Shown here one piece after another: positions 30,917-39,275 of a DNA stretch of 54,485 nt. The notes beneath the pieces were generated by a model. It worked only from the letters and a program-made list of their open reading frames with translations, was not told the DNA's origin and ran no database searches. The DNA lies in contig NZ_QMEU01000026.1 in the NCBI RefSeq assembly GCF_003284975.1, positions 1-54,485 on the forward strand. Reading direction: 5' to 3'. Origin of the DNA: Mycobacterium colombiense (GTDB lineage Bacteria; Actinomycetota; Actinomycetes; Mycobacteriales; Mycobacteriaceae). Within the stretch, counting starts at the first letter, position 1. Every line of letters begins with the position of its first letter. The translations under genes were made by a program, and so were the position numbers.

Positions 30917-32836
30917 TTGGACTCGAAGCTGTTCAAACCGTCCATCGATTGGTCGTCGGCATTTCAGGATTCCCTGCGGTGGCTGGCCATCGCATGGGTT
31001 ATCGGTGCCGTCTGCCTGCTGGCCGCGCTGGTCGCCGCCAGGTATCTGACCCCGTGGGGCCGCCAATTCTGGCGGATCACGCGCGGCTACTTCGTCGGGC
31101 CGACCAGCGTCAGGGCGTGGCTGGGGCTCGGTGTGCTGCTGCTGCTGGTGCTCTTCTCGGTCCGGCTCAACGTCCTGTTCAGCTATCAGAGCAACGACAT
31201 GTACACGGCGTTGCAGGTGGCACTGAAAGGGCTCGCCACGGGGAACAATGAGGTCAAACAGTCCGGGATCCACAACTTTTGGGTCTCGCTCGGGATTTTC
31301 ATCCTGCTGGCGGCCATCTTCATCGCCCGAGTGATCCTCGACATCTACCTGACGCAGCGGTTCATCATCGCCTGGCGCATGTGGTTGACGGGCCATCTCA
31401 CCGACGACTGGCTCGCGGGCCGGGCCTATTACCGGGATCTGTTCATCGACAACACTATTGACAACCCCGACCAGCGCATCCAACAGGATGTCGACATCTT
31501 CACCGCGGGGGTGGGCGGCACCCCGAACATCCCGTCCAACGGGACGACCAACACCCTGCTGTTCGGTGCCGTCAACGCGGTGGCATCGGTGATCTCGTTC
31601 GCCGCGATCCTGTGGAATCTGTCCGGGGACTTCGATCTTTTCGGTGTGACCGTGCCGCGTGCGATGTTCTGGACCGTTCTGATCTATGTCTTGATCGCGA
31701 CGGTGGTCGCGATTTGGCTTGGGCGCCCGCTGATTTGGCTGAGCTTCAACAACGAGAAACTCAACGCCGCGTTCCGTTACGCCCTGGTGCGCCTTCGCGA
31801 CGCCGCGGAGGCGGTGGGCTTCTACCGCGGCGAGCGCGTCGAGCGGGCGCAACTGTGGGGGCGCTTCACGCCGGTCATCGACAACTACCGCAGGTTTGTC
31901 CGCCGGACCATCATCTTCAACGGATGGAACTGGTCGGCGACGCAGACCATCATTCCGCTGCCGTTGGCAATTCAGGCGCCGCGCCTGTTCGCCGGGGAGA
32001 TCGCCTTCGGCGATGTCACCCAGACCGCGCAGGCTTTCGGCAACATCAACGACTCACTGTCGTTCTTCCGGAACAACTATGACGCGTTCGCGGCCTTCCG
32101 GGCGGCGATCATCCGGTTGCACGGCCTCGTCGACGCCAACAGCAAGGGCCGCGCGCTGCCCACCATCTTGGTCAAGCCCAGCGAGGATTCCGCAGTGGAA
32201 CTGCGCGGCATCGAGGTGCGCACGCCGGAGGGCGACCAGCTGGTCGACTCGCTGGACATCCAGCTCGATTCGGGCGACAGCCTGGTGATCACCGGCCGGT
32301 CCGGGGCCGGCAAGACCACGCTGCTGCGCAGCCTCGCCGAACTGTGGCCGTACGCGTCGGGGACCCTGTGCCGCCCGGACGGCGACAACGCGACGATGTT
32401 CCTGTCCCAACTGCCGTATGTGCCGCTGGGCAGTTTGCGCACCGTGGTGTGCTACCCGAACTCGCCGGACAACGTGCCCGACGAACAGCTGCGCGACATC
32501 CTCACCAAGGTGGCCCTGGCGCCGCTGATCAACCGGCTCGACGAAGAGAATGACTGGGCCAAGGTGCTGTCGCCTGGCGAACAGCAGCGGGTCGCCTTCG
32601 CGCGCATCCTGCTGACCCAGCCGAAGGCGGTCTTCCTCGACGAGGCCACCTCCGCGCTGGACGAGGGGCTGGAATTCGCGCTGTACCAGTTGGTGCGGAC
32701 CGAGCTGCCCGAGTGCGTCATGGTCAGCGTGAGCCACCGACCCACCGTCGAACAGCACCACTCCCAGCAGCTGCATCTGCTCGGCGGCGGCCCGTGGCAA
32801 TTGGGACCCGTCGAAAAGGAACCCGCGCCGGTCTGA
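30917..32836 (+). CDS. bacA: BacA-type ABC importer (SbmA/BacA domain plus ATPase)
   Basis: A 639-residue fusion of an SbmA/BacA-like membrane domain (about 1-400, with segments such as [18 protein letters not shown] and [15 protein letters not shown]) and an ABC ATPase. Walker A is GRSGAGKTT (around residue 458), the signature is [16 protein letters not shown], and Walker B is [15 protein letters not shown]. The M. tuberculosis orthologue Rv1819c takes up hydrophilic solutes including vitamin B12, bleomycin and antimicrobial peptides. Start is TTG at 30917, nine bases after GAAGGAGA; no better start exists. It ends three bases from the convergent flavoprotein gene; the PE_PGRS33 gene found next to it in M. 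tuberculosis is absent. Confidence 0.94.
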   Translation: MDSKLFKPSIDWSSAFQDSLRWLAIAWVIGAVCLLAALVAARYLTPWGRQFWRITRGYFVGPTSVRAWLGLGVLLLLVLFSVRLNVLFSYQSNDMYTALQVALKGLATGNNEVKQSGIHNFWVSLGIFILLAAIFIARVILDIYLTQRFIIAWRMWLTGHLTDDWLAGRAYYRDLFIDNTIDNPDQRIQQDVDIFTAGVGGTPNIPSNGTTNTLLFGAVNAVASVISFAAILWNLSGDFDLFGVTVPRAMFWTVLIYVLIATVVAIWLGRPLIWLSFNNEKLNAAFRYALVRLRDAAEAVGFYRGERVERAQLWGRFTPVIDNYRRFVRRTIIFNGWNWSATQTIIPLPLAIQAPRLFAGEIAFGDVTQTAQAFGNINDSLSFFRNNYDAFAAFRAAIIRLHGLVDANSKGRALPTILVKPSEDSAVELRGIEVRTPEGDQLVDSLDIQLDSGDSLVITGRSGAGKTTLLRSLAELWPYASGTLCRPDGDNATMFLSQLPYVPLGSLRTVVCYPNSPDNVPDEQLRDILTKVALAPLINRLDEENDWAKVLSPGEQQRVAFARILLTQPKAVFLDEATSALDEGLEFALYQLVRTELPECVMVSVSHRPTVEQHHSQQLHLLGGGPWQLGPVEKEPAPV

Positions 32837-32839
32837 CGC

Positions 32840-34333
32840 CTACGCTCCCCCGGCGCGTTGCGCCGCGTGCGCTCCGGCGCGGCGGCCGAAGAACGACCCT
32901 TCGCCCAGCTGCGTTCCGCTCGCGTAGCCCTTGCCGTCCTGGGCGAGGTTGGACGCGCACGCCCCGGCGGCGTACAAGCCGGGCACGACGGAGCCGTCTT
33001 CCCGCTGCACCTCGCCGTCGACGGTCACCGCGAGGCCGCCGATGGTGAATCCCGAGTACATCGCCCGCCCGAGCGACAGATCGAACACCGCCCACGGGCC
33101 ATTGTCTTGCGGTGCAAGGAATTCCGGCTGCTTGTGGAAATCGGGGTCCTCGCCCGCGGCGGCATTCTTGTTGTAGCGGTCCAGCGTGGCCGCGAGATTG
33201 CCGGCCGGAATGCCAAGCGCGGCTTCCATTTCCGCGATGGTCTCGTACCCGTCGAGGAAGCGGATCAGCGGCATGGCGGGCATCTCGGTGTGCGCCTCGT
33301 CGACGATCAGGTACGCCGTCTGGTCCGGCTGCTCCAACACGAAGGCCGACGTTCGCGAGTGATAGGAGTCCTCGGCGACGAACCGCTGGCCGTCTTTGTT
33401 GACGATCACACCAGTAAGCAACACCTCGGGCGGGTAGGCCGCCGCGGTGATGAACAGCTCGTCCATGTTCTTGGTGGCGCCGCCGGCCGAGACGCCCATC
33501 CGGATGCCGAGTCCATCGTCGTTGGGATTGCCCAGAATGTAGGGCGCCACTACGCCGTGGTGTTTGGTGCGTCGCTCCTGACCCAATGCGGGCGTGTGCT
33601 CGGCGACCATCTCCGGGTTCATCGCGAATCCGCCGGCCGCGATGATGACGGACTTGGCCCTGATGGCGCCGGTTTCGGTGAAGTGTTTCCAGGCCACGCC
33701 GACGACCGCGCCATCGCCGTCGGTGACCAGGTTGGTCACCCCCGTCTCGTAGCGGATCTGCACGCCCAGGGCGTCGGCCCGCTTGAGCAGCAGGTCGACA
33801 ACCATGCTCGCGCCGCCCAATTCGCCGGGCACCGGCACCGAGTGCCCGCGCGGTGCCGGTTTGGCCCGCTCGCAGAAGGGCCAGACCTTCTCGTTGCCGG
33901 TATAGCTCAGTCCCTCGGTGCCCGGCGGCACGACGACCTTGCCCGGGTAATAGCTGCGCTCGAACTGAAAACCCAAATCTTCCAGCCAATTGAAATGCTC
34001 GACGCTGCCCTCGCAGTAGGCGCGGATCTTGTCGAGTTCGGGTTCCCGCGACACCTCGACCAGATACTTGTACATCTCCTCGACGGAATCGTCTTGACCG
34101 GTCGCCTGCTGCACCGCGGTCCCGCCACCGAGGTAAAAGTGGCCCCCGGCAAGCGAAGTGGTGCCGCCCGCCGCGGCCGCGCGTTCGAGCACCAGCACCC
34201 GCGCGCCGGCGGCCCCCGCGCTCACCGCGGCGCAGCCGCCGGCAATGCCGAACCCGATCACCAGGACGTCGACGTCATCCGACCACGCGGTCACGTCGTT
34301 CGCGCTGACTGTCGCCGGTATCTCCGTGCTCAT
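32840..34333 (-). CDS. FAD-dependent oxidoreductase, 3-ketosteroid-dehydrogenase-like (Rv1817-like)
   Basis: A 497-residue flavoprotein of the FAD_binding_2 / fumarate-reductase-like group. The dinucleotide motif VIGFGIAGG has G27-x-G29-x2-G32. The C-terminal part carries GGLAVTVDGEVQREDGS and PGLYAAGACASN, the conserved end of KstD-like and flavocytochrome-c-like enzymes. ATG at 34333 follows GAGGAGGAG by eight bases and is preferred over GTG at 34342. A role in steroid-like substrate dehydrogenation is only family-based. A VOC gene is 49 bases upstream on the same strand and may be co-transcribed. Confidence 0.82.
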   Translation of the reverse strand: MSTEIPATVSANDVTAWSDDVDVLVIGFGIAGGCAAVSAGAAGARVLVLERAAAAGGTTSLAGGHFYLGGGTAVQQATGQDDSVEEMYKYLVEVSREPELDKIRAYCEGSVEHFNWLEDLGFQFERSYYPGKVVVPPGTEGLSYTGNEKVWPFCERAKPAPRGHSVPVPGELGGASMVVDLLLKRADALGVQIRYETGVTNLVTDGDGAVVGVAWKHFTETGAIRAKSVIIAAGGFAMNPEMVAEHTPALGQERRTKHHGVVAPYILGNPNDDGLGIRMGVSAGGATKNMDELFITAAAYPPEVLLTGVIVNKDGQRFVAEDSYHSRTSAFVLEQPDQTAYLIVDEAHTEMPAMPLIRFLDGYETIAEMEAALGIPAGNLAATLDRYNKNAAAGEDPDFHKQPEFLAPQDNGPWAVFDLSLGRAMYSGFTIGGLAVTVDGEVQREDGSVVPGLYAAGACASNLAQDGKGYASGTQLGEGSFFGRRAGAHAAQRAGGA

Positions 34334-34382
34334 TGGCGCCACTCCTCCTCATCGCTGCGTCGCGCACCGTCGCCGGCGCGGC

Positions 34383-34883
34383 TCACCGCTGCTCCTGTTT
34401 GATGTAGTCGTAAAAGGCCCGCATTTCGGGCGAAACGTACGCAAGCTCCACATACGGCACACCCGCCTGCGGCGCCGACAGGTAGACGAAGTGGATACCG
34501 CCGGGCATCACGCCTCGCTGCACAGCCGCGGCGCCCCGCTCGCCGGCCTCGCTCACCGCCACTTCCAGTTGCTCGGGGCTTTCGACCTCCATGCAGATGT
34601 GGTGCAAACCCGGCCCGCACTCGGACAGGAAGTCACTATAGATGTTCTGACCGCGGACCGGCTGGATCAGTTCCAACTGCATGTCGCCGAGGTAGCTCAG
34701 CGAGATGCTGGCAAAGAAGTCGGCGGCCTCGCCGCGGTAGCTGCACGCCTCCGGAGCAAAGTGCACCTCGGGTATGCGCACCCACTTGCGGACCCCTAAC
34801 AGCCCGGTGAGGGCCGTTTCGGTGGCATCCAGGTCGCCGGTGACCCAGGCAATCTGCGTCGGTGATTCGAGGGGAAGCGTCAT
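34383..34883 (-). CDS. VOC-superfamily (glyoxalase-like) protein
   Basis: A 166-residue vicinal-oxygen-chelate protein with two beta-alpha-beta-beta-beta units. The first starts QIAWVTGDLDATETALTGLL, and the second GPGLHHICMEVES. Metal-ligand candidates are His in GLHHIC and Glu in MQLELIQP and VPYVELAY. Close relatives are methylmalonyl-CoA-epimerase-like, but the substrate is unknown. ATG at 34883 was chosen; a GTG at 34895 is possible. Next to a KstD-like flavoprotein and a TetR gene on the same strand it may be part of a small catabolic operon. Confidence 0.75.
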   Translation of the reverse strand: MTLPLESPTQIAWVTGDLDATETALTGLLGVRKWVRIPEVHFAPEACSYRGEAADFFASISLSYLGDMQLELIQPVRGQNIYSDFLSECGPGLHHICMEVESPEQLEVAVSEAGERGAAAVQRGVMPGGIHFVYLSAPQAGVPYVELAYVSPEMRAFYDYIKQEQR

Positions 34884-35016
34884 CGTCTCGCACAATAGTC
34901 CAGCCGCCGGGCCGCCAGAAGGGGGCCGAACGACTTTGCCGTGGCCGGCTCCACCGGCCGCCCGATCGCCGGGTGAACACGTTCTAATTCCGGTTTGCCG
35001 GTGGCCGCTGCACCCC

Positions 35017-35700
35017 TCAGTGCCGGCTCAGTACGTCCACCAGCAGCCGCAGCTGGGCCTCGAAGACGCCCTGCGGGTCGGTCAGGGTGTCGGCGCCGTA
35101 TTGCCCGAACACCTCGAGGCTGATGGCACCGAGCACACCCGCCCACAGCAAAAAGCACTTGGCCAGCACCTGGTCGTCACCGGGGAACCCGAATTCCTGA
35201 CGGATTCGTTCGAAGTCCGAAGACATCGGTTGCGGGGCAACATCATTGGTTAGCCGGATGTCACCGGTGGCGATTCCTGCGGCGACCGCGTCGAACAGCG
35301 CCGCCACCACCCGGGTGCCCACCGCAACCGTGCGCTCGGGCGGCGCGTGATATCCGGGCACGGGACTGCCGTACAGCAGGGCCCAGCAGGCCGGGTGCGC
35401 GACGGCCCACTCCCGGGTGGCCCGCGCGATGGCGACGACATCGTCGCTCCACAGGTCGCCGATCGACTGACGGGCTCGATCCACGGCATCGGCCAGGTCG
35501 GAATAGGCGTCGACGAGCAGCAGGGTCAGCAGTTCGTCGCGGCTGGACACGTAGCGGTACACCGCCGACGACACCATGCCCAGGTCGCGGGCTATCGCAC
35601 GCACCGACAGTCCGGCGGCGCCGCGGTCGACCAACTGGCGGCGACCGAGTTCGATGATGCGAGCCTCGATCTGCTCGCGCGATTCCTGGCGTTTGCCCAC
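35017..35700 (-). CDS. TetR-family regulator (Rv1816-like)
   Basis: A 227-residue TetR regulator. The helix-turn-helix domain covers about residues 10-58 (LVDRGAAGLSVRAIARDLG, then SSAVYRYVSSRDEL). The C-terminal part belongs to the TetR_C_25-like/WHG group (REWAVAHPACWALLYGSPVPG). Start is GTG at 35700 in VGKRQESREQ; the longer frame upstream overlaps the operator region and was rejected. It is divergent from a DUF385 gene 120 bases away, and the gap holds two related palindromes that are good candidates for its own binding sites. Confidence 0.85.
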   Translation of the reverse strand: MGKRQESREQIEARIIELGRRQLVDRGAAGLSVRAIARDLGMVSSAVYRYVSSRDELLTLLLVDAYSDLADAVDRARQSIGDLWSDDVVAIARATREWAVAHPACWALLYGSPVPGYHAPPERTVAVGTRVVAALFDAVAAGIATGDIRLTNDVAPQPMSSDFERIRQEFGFPGDDQVLAKCFLLWAGVLGAISLEVFGQYGADTLTDPQGVFEAQLRLLVDVLSRH

Positions 35701-35720
35701 GCGGCCAGTCTGGCACAACC

Positions 35721-35735
35721 GAGAACACCGCTCTT
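35721..35735. promoter_or_regulatory. Putative TetR operator, copy 1
   Basis: GAGAACACCGCTCTT, an imperfect version of the palindrome at 35773-35787, located 20 bases before the TetR GTG. The two copies share the ACC centre and are 52 bases apart, close to five helical turns. Confidence 0.6.
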
Positions 35736-35772
35736 GCTTTCCGCGGCGGGTCGTGGCAGCATCGTCCAATCA

Positions 35773-35787
35773 GAGAGCACCGCTCTC
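35773..35787. promoter_or_regulatory. Putative TetR operator, copy 2
   Basis: GAGAGCACCGCTCTC is a perfect inverted repeat of six bases around ACC, 33 bases before the ATG of the DUF385 gene. With copy 1 it occupies the shared TetR/DUF385 promoter region. Confidence 0.65.
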
Positions 35788-35820
35788 GAATTTCGATCGG
35801 GATTGCTGAGAGGCCACGAC

Positions 35821-36282
35821 ATGTCCACGCGATACGAACAACCGAACCGGGCCGCGCGCGCCGCCAACCGGGTCGTCCGCTCGCTGGCCGAAGCGGGGAT
35901 CAGCATCGCCGGCACCCGGGCCCTGCGGGTGCGCGGCCGCAAAACCGGAAAGCCCCGCGCCGTCGTGATCAACCTGCTGACCGTCGACGGCATCGACTAC
36001 CTGATCTCCCCGCGCGGCAACACCCAGTGGGCCCGCAATGTCCGGGCGGCCGCCGTCGTCGAGGTGGGCCCCCGCTGGCACCGGCGCAGCGTCCGGGTCA
36101 GCGAGGTCGACGACGCGGCCAAGCCGGAGCTGCTGAGGCGCTATCTGGCCCGGTGGTATTGGCAGGTCAAGGGGTACGTCGCCGGATTGACCCCGGACAG
36201 CACCGACGAGCAGTTCCGCGCCGCCGCTGCTTCGATTCCGGTGTTCGCGCTGACCCCGATCGGCGCGGCCGGCTTGGCCTAG
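35821..36282 (+). CDS. DUF385 / Ddn-like nitroreductase-family protein
   Basis: A 153-residue protein of the DUF385 family (split-beta-barrel, F420-binding in Ddn-like members). Core strands are visible in LRVRGRKTGKPRAVVINLLTV (in part), YLISPRGNTQWARNVRAA and VEVGPRWHRRSVRVSEV. The RGRKTGKPR and RNVRAA motifs are typical of this family. Cofactor F420 use is inferred from family knowledge only. The ATG at 35821 follows GAGAGG. Expression is probably controlled by the divergent TetR through two operator-like palindromes. Its stop codon lies inside the first copy of a 29-base tandem duplication. Confidence 0.82.
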   Translation: MSTRYEQPNRAARAANRVVRSLAEAGISIAGTRALRVRGRKTGKPRAVVINLLTVDGIDYLISPRGNTQWARNVRAAAVVEVGPRWHRRSVRVSEVDDAAKPELLRRYLARWYWQVKGYVAGLTPDSTDEQFRAAAASIPVFALTPIGAAGLA

Positions 36283-36330
36283 TGCGCGTTGTCGCGCACG
36301 CAATGACCTAGTGCGCGTTGTCGCGCACGC
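36278..36330. repeat. 29-bp-period tandem duplication at a convergent gene junction
   Basis: A 24-base unit occurs at 36278-36301 and again, identical, at 36307-36330 with five bases between. Each unit contains the hairpin GTGCGCG-TTGT-CGCGCAC. The stop codon of the DUF385 gene is in copy one and that of the serine-protease gene is in copy two. The paired hairpins could act as a bidirectional terminator, although no T-run follows. Confidence 0.75.
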
Positions 36331-36985
36331 CGAGATCCTCGCGGACCTCCTGCGACGTGGCCCCCCACGACACCGCGGCGGGCAAGTCACCCCACACGCT
36401 GTTGAAGATCCCGACGATCTGCCCCGGGCCGCCGTTGGGCGTCAGGTACACCGGTCCGCCCGAATCGCCGTTGTGGCTTTGCACGCCGTGCGACATGGTG
36501 AACCAGCCGTTGTTCACGCTTTCCACGGTCCCGCAGGTTTCCCCGGTGATCACGCCGAAATGGCAGACGGGCTGTCCGGGCGCGAGCGCCAGCCCGGGAT
36601 CGGAGACGAGCGGCCGACCGCCGGGCAGGATGTTGTTCGCCGTGACACTGTTGTCCAGCACGATCGCTTCGTAGTCGCTGATCGTCTGGCTGGTGGACAC
36701 CGTCGTCCCGCTGGGCGTGTTGTCCCGGAAGGCCGCCATCCGGCCGATGACGGCGCCACCCCGGTCCGTCACCACTCCGGCCCCGCTGCGGCAGTGGCCC
36801 GCGGTGAACGCGATCTTGAGGGCGGGGTCGACGTAGCCGAGCGTGCACACCCGGTTGTCCTGGCGTATCTCCATGCCCGGATACACCATGACGTCGGCTT
36901 TGGCCTGCGCGGCCGGCAGCAAGGAGGCGAGCGCTGCGACAGAAGTCGACGCGGCGAATGCGCGCGTTGCCAGTCGATGCACCAT
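36308..36985 (-). CDS. Secreted trypsin-like serine protease (Rv1815-like)
   Basis: A 225-residue chymotrypsin-fold protease. A signal peptide covers about residues 1-30 (hydrophobic [19 protein letters not shown]). The catalytic triad is visible as His64 in FTAGHC, Asp104 in ISDYEAIVL and Ser175 in [10 protein letters not shown]. Two likely disulfides are C47-C65 and C141-C151. The ATG at 36985 was chosen to start at the signal peptide; the longer frame has a non-signal N-terminus. The M. tuberculosis orthologue has been linked to an oxidation-sensitive protease activity. Its last codons lie within a tandem duplication. Confidence 0.88.
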   Translation of the reverse strand: MVHRLATRAFAASTSVAALASLLPAAQAKADVMVYPGMEIRQDNRVCTLGYVDPALKIAFTAGHCRSGAGVVTDRGGAVIGRMAAFRDNTPSGTTVSTSQTISDYEAIVLDNSVTANNILPGGRPLVSDPGLALAPGQPVCHFGVITGETCGTVESVNNGWFTMSHGVQSHNGDSGGPVYLTPNGGPGQIVGIFNSVWGDLPAAVSWGATSQEVREDLGVRDNAH

Positions 36986-37079
36986 GAACTCCGATCCATC
37001 GGGCCGATCCTGACGGGAGGCGGGGGTCACGGCGTAACCCTCCGCCACGCTCAGCTTTTCGCGCCGGCCCGCGCAAATG

Positions 37080-38042
37080 TTACAGCGAGGTCACGAGCGG
37101 GGTGGTGGCGTCGGCCGGACGGGCCGCCCGCGGCAGCCAGCCCGGCGGGCCGAACACGTACCCCAACCGGTCACGCAGGCGCGTCGCCGATCGCCAGTCG
37201 CGGGCGATCGCGACGTATTCGCGCGTCTGCAACGTCCAGATGTTGAACGTGTCCACGCGCTTGGTGAGCCCGTAATGCGGCCGGAACAGCTCGGGCTGGA
37301 AGGTGCCGAACAGCCGGTCCCACACGATGAAGATGCCGCCGTAGTTCTTGTCGAGATACACCTTGTCCATTCCGTGGTGCACCCGGTGATGCGACGGCGT
37401 GTTGAAGACGAACTCGAATGGCCGCGGCAGCTTGTCGATGCGCTCGGTGTGGATCCAGAACTGGTAGATCAAGTTCAGCGAAAAACTGAAGAACACCATC
37501 CACGGTGGAATCCCCAACAGCGGCAACGGGATCCACATCAGGATTTCGCCGCTGTTGTTCCACTTCTGGCGCAGCGCGGTGGCGAAGTTGTAGTACTCGC
37601 TGGAGTGATGGGCCTGGTGCGTCGCCCAGATCAACCGCACGCGGTGCGCGATCCGGTGATAGGCGTAGTAGAGCAGGTCCACACCGAGGATCGCGATCAC
37701 CCAGGTGTACCAACGGGTCGCGGGCAGCTGCCAGGGCGCCACGTAGGCGTAGATCGCCGCGTAGCCGAACAGCGCCAGCGTCTTCCAGGCGGCGGTGGTG
37801 GCCACCGACACCAGCCCCATCGAGATGCTCGCCACCGAATCGCGGGTGAGGTGCGCTCCCGACGCCGGCCGCGCGGCGTCGACGGTCTGGGCGCTCTCGG
37901 CCCCCTCGGCCGTCAGATGTTCCAGCTTTCGGGCGGCGGTCCATTCGAGGGTCAACAGCAGCAGGAAGAACGGGACGGCGAACAGCACCGGATCCCGCAT
38001 CTGCGGAGGCAGCGCGGATAGGAAGCCTGAGAGGGCGCTCAC
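37080..38042 (-). CDS. erg3: Fatty-acid hydroxylase / sterol-desaturase-like membrane protein (Rv1814-like)
   Basis: A 320-residue integral membrane di-iron protein. The histidine clusters of the fatty-acid hydroxylase family are present: YHRIAH (HxxxH), THQAHHSS (HxxHH) and [10 protein letters not shown] (HHxxHH), with four or more hydrophobic segments between them. M. tuberculosis Rv1814 is annotated Erg3, a C5 sterol desaturase homologue, but the natural substrate in mycobacteria is not known. Start is GTG at 38042 with no clear ribosome binding site, so the mRNA may be leaderless or translation may be coupled. It lies 78 bases after mgtC on the same strand. Confidence 0.85.
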   Translation of the reverse strand: MSALSGFLSALPPQMRDPVLFAVPFFLLLLTLEWTAARKLEHLTAEGAESAQTVDAARPASGAHLTRDSVASISMGLVSVATTAAWKTLALFGYAAIYAYVAPWQLPATRWYTWVIAILGVDLLYYAYHRIAHRVRLIWATHQAHHSSEYYNFATALRQKWNNSGEILMWIPLPLLGIPPWMVFFSFSLNLIYQFWIHTERIDKLPRPFEFVFNTPSHHRVHHGMDKVYLDKNYGGIFIVWDRLFGTFQPELFRPHYGLTKRVDTFNIWTLQTREYVAIARDWRSATRLRDRLGYVFGPPGWLPRAARPADATTPLVTSL

Positions 38043-38120
38043 ACAGGTAAGACTACGACGAGCGCCGCAATAGTCACCTCGCCATTGTTGGTCGGGCGAC
38101 GCGCCGCGGGGGCGCGTAGA

Positions 38121-38837
38121 TCAGCGACGATCGTCGGACTGCGCTTCGTCCCCGGCATACCACTGCACCGCGCGGACGCCGGGCAGCAGCGACAGTTCGG
38201 CCACCAGCCGCTCCAGCCGCGCCGGGGCATCGCCGTTCATCAGCAGGTGGGCGGTCAGCGCAACCTCGTCGCCGTCCGGGTTGCCGGTGTGGATCCCGCG
38301 AAGTGTGATGTCGTTGCTGCCGGCGTGCTGGATGATCTGGGCGCGGGCGTACTTCTCGTGCTTGGGACGACAGATCACCTGGACCAGATACGGCAGCAGG
38401 CTCTCGTCTTCCTCGGCGCTGTTGTCGCGATCGATCAGCCGGCCGAGCGGGCGTCCCAGGACATGAATGCCGACGACGGTGGCGGTGCCGATCAGCGCGA
38501 ACACCAGGTGCCCGGAAGCCGCCAGCACGCCGATCGCCGCCGAGCACCACAGGGTGGCGGCCGTGTTCAGGCCACGGACGTTGACGCCCTCCCGCAGGAT
38601 CACCCCACCGCCGAGGAATCCGATACCGGACACCACATAGGACGCGACGCGCGTCGGGCTGCTGTCGGAGGTGGCGGCCGCGTACAGGACGAACAGGGTG
38701 GCGCCTCCGGCGACCAGCGCGTTGGTGCGCAGCCCGGCCCGACGCGCCCGCCATTGCCGTTCCAGGCCGATGAGGGCGCCGCAGCCGACGCCGACGCCGA
38801 GCCGGAGCGCGAAATCGAGGGCGCTCAACGTCTCCAA
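38121..38837 (-). CDS. mgtC: MgtC virulence/Mg2+-limitation factor
   Basis: A 238-residue MgtC/SapB protein. The membrane domain (about 1-130) has the signature GALIGLERQWRARRAGLRTN and GFLGGGVILREG. The C-terminal cytoplasmic ACT-like domain (about 145-225) ends in ARLERLVAELSLLPGVRAV. MgtC is needed for growth at low Mg2+ and in macrophages, and inhibits the ATP synthase in Salmonella. Start is TTG at 38837 after AAGGAGC. That ribosome binding site is held in a strong hairpin, which suggests translational control. It is downstream of a DUF732/PPE unit on the same strand. Confidence 0.93.
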   Translation of the reverse strand: METLSALDFALRLGVGVGCGALIGLERQWRARRAGLRTNALVAGGATLFVLYAAATSDSSPTRVASYVVSGIGFLGGGVILREGVNVRGLNTAATLWCSAAIGVLAASGHLVFALIGTATVVGIHVLGRPLGRLIDRDNSAEEDESLLPYLVQVICRPKHEKYARAQIIQHAGSNDITLRGIHTGNPDGDEVALTAHLLMNGDAPARLERLVAELSLLPGVRAVQWYAGDEAQSDDRR

Positions 38838-38842
38838 GACAC

Positions 38843-38875
38843 GCTCCTTCCCGGTTGCAAGCCGGCGAAGGGAGC
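38843..38875 (-). promoter_or_regulatory. Ribosome-binding-site-sequestering hairpin upstream of mgtC
   Basis: On the - strand, GCUCC-UUC-CCGG pairs with CCGG-GAA-GGAGC around the loop CUUGCAA (12 pairs, two bulges). The 3' arm contains the whole GAAGGAGC ribosome binding site, and the TTG start is five bases further. Opening of this stem would be needed to translate mgtC. Confidence 0.7.
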
Positions 38876-38957
38876 TAACCAGATCCGGGTTAACGGCAAG
38901 TGGAGCCGGCCGAATCGCCGACGTCGGGAGTATGACCCGGCGAACGGCGAGTCCAGG

Positions 38958-39275
38958 CTAACCGGTTTTGGGCGTCAGGTGGTGGGGACAGTAGGCGCTC
39001 GACGCGAGCGCCGCGAATTTGGCGGCGGCGTCCATCGTCATGCCGGGGTTTTGATCCTTGATGTCGCTGACGACCTGCAAACCCGTCTCGCCCCTGCCCA
39101 GCAAGCCGCACACGGCTTTGGCGGACGCGATGACCTGGCCCGGGCTGCTGTAGGTGATGCCCGAACTGTTGAGGTTTGCCAAAAACGCCCCATCGTCACC
39201 CTCGGGCTCGGCATGCGCGAGCGCCGCGAAGCTGATCGTGCCCATGGCGCCGAGCAGCGCAACTAGGAGTCTCAT
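38958..39275 (-). CDS. Secreted DUF732 protein
   Basis: A 105-residue DUF732 protein with a signal peptide (MRLLVALLGAMGTISFAALA, cleavage after about AHA). The mature part has FLANLNSSGITYSSPG, a first Cys in AKAVCGLL and a second in AYCPHHL, the family's likely disulfide. DUF732 proteins are small exported mycobacterial proteins of unknown function, often next to PPE genes. Its ATG overlaps the PPE stop as ATGA, so it is translated together with the PPE. It is followed by mgtC, 120 bases downstream. Confidence 0.85.
   Translation of the reverse strand: MRLLVALLGAMGTISFAALAHAEPEGDDGAFLANLNSSGITYSSPGQVIASAKAVCGLLGRGETGLQVVSDIKDQNPGMTMDAAAKFAALASSAYCPHHLTPKTG

Noticed and set aside
29181..31049. 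622-residue + strand ORF over ilvG
   Set aside because: Antisense frame without motifs; ilvG on the - strand has complete ThDP motifs.
38838..38957. M-box (ykoK) Mg2+ riboswitch upstream of mgtC
   Set aside because: The interval is only 120 bases and lacks the M-box conserved loops; only the ribosome-binding-site hairpin is supported.
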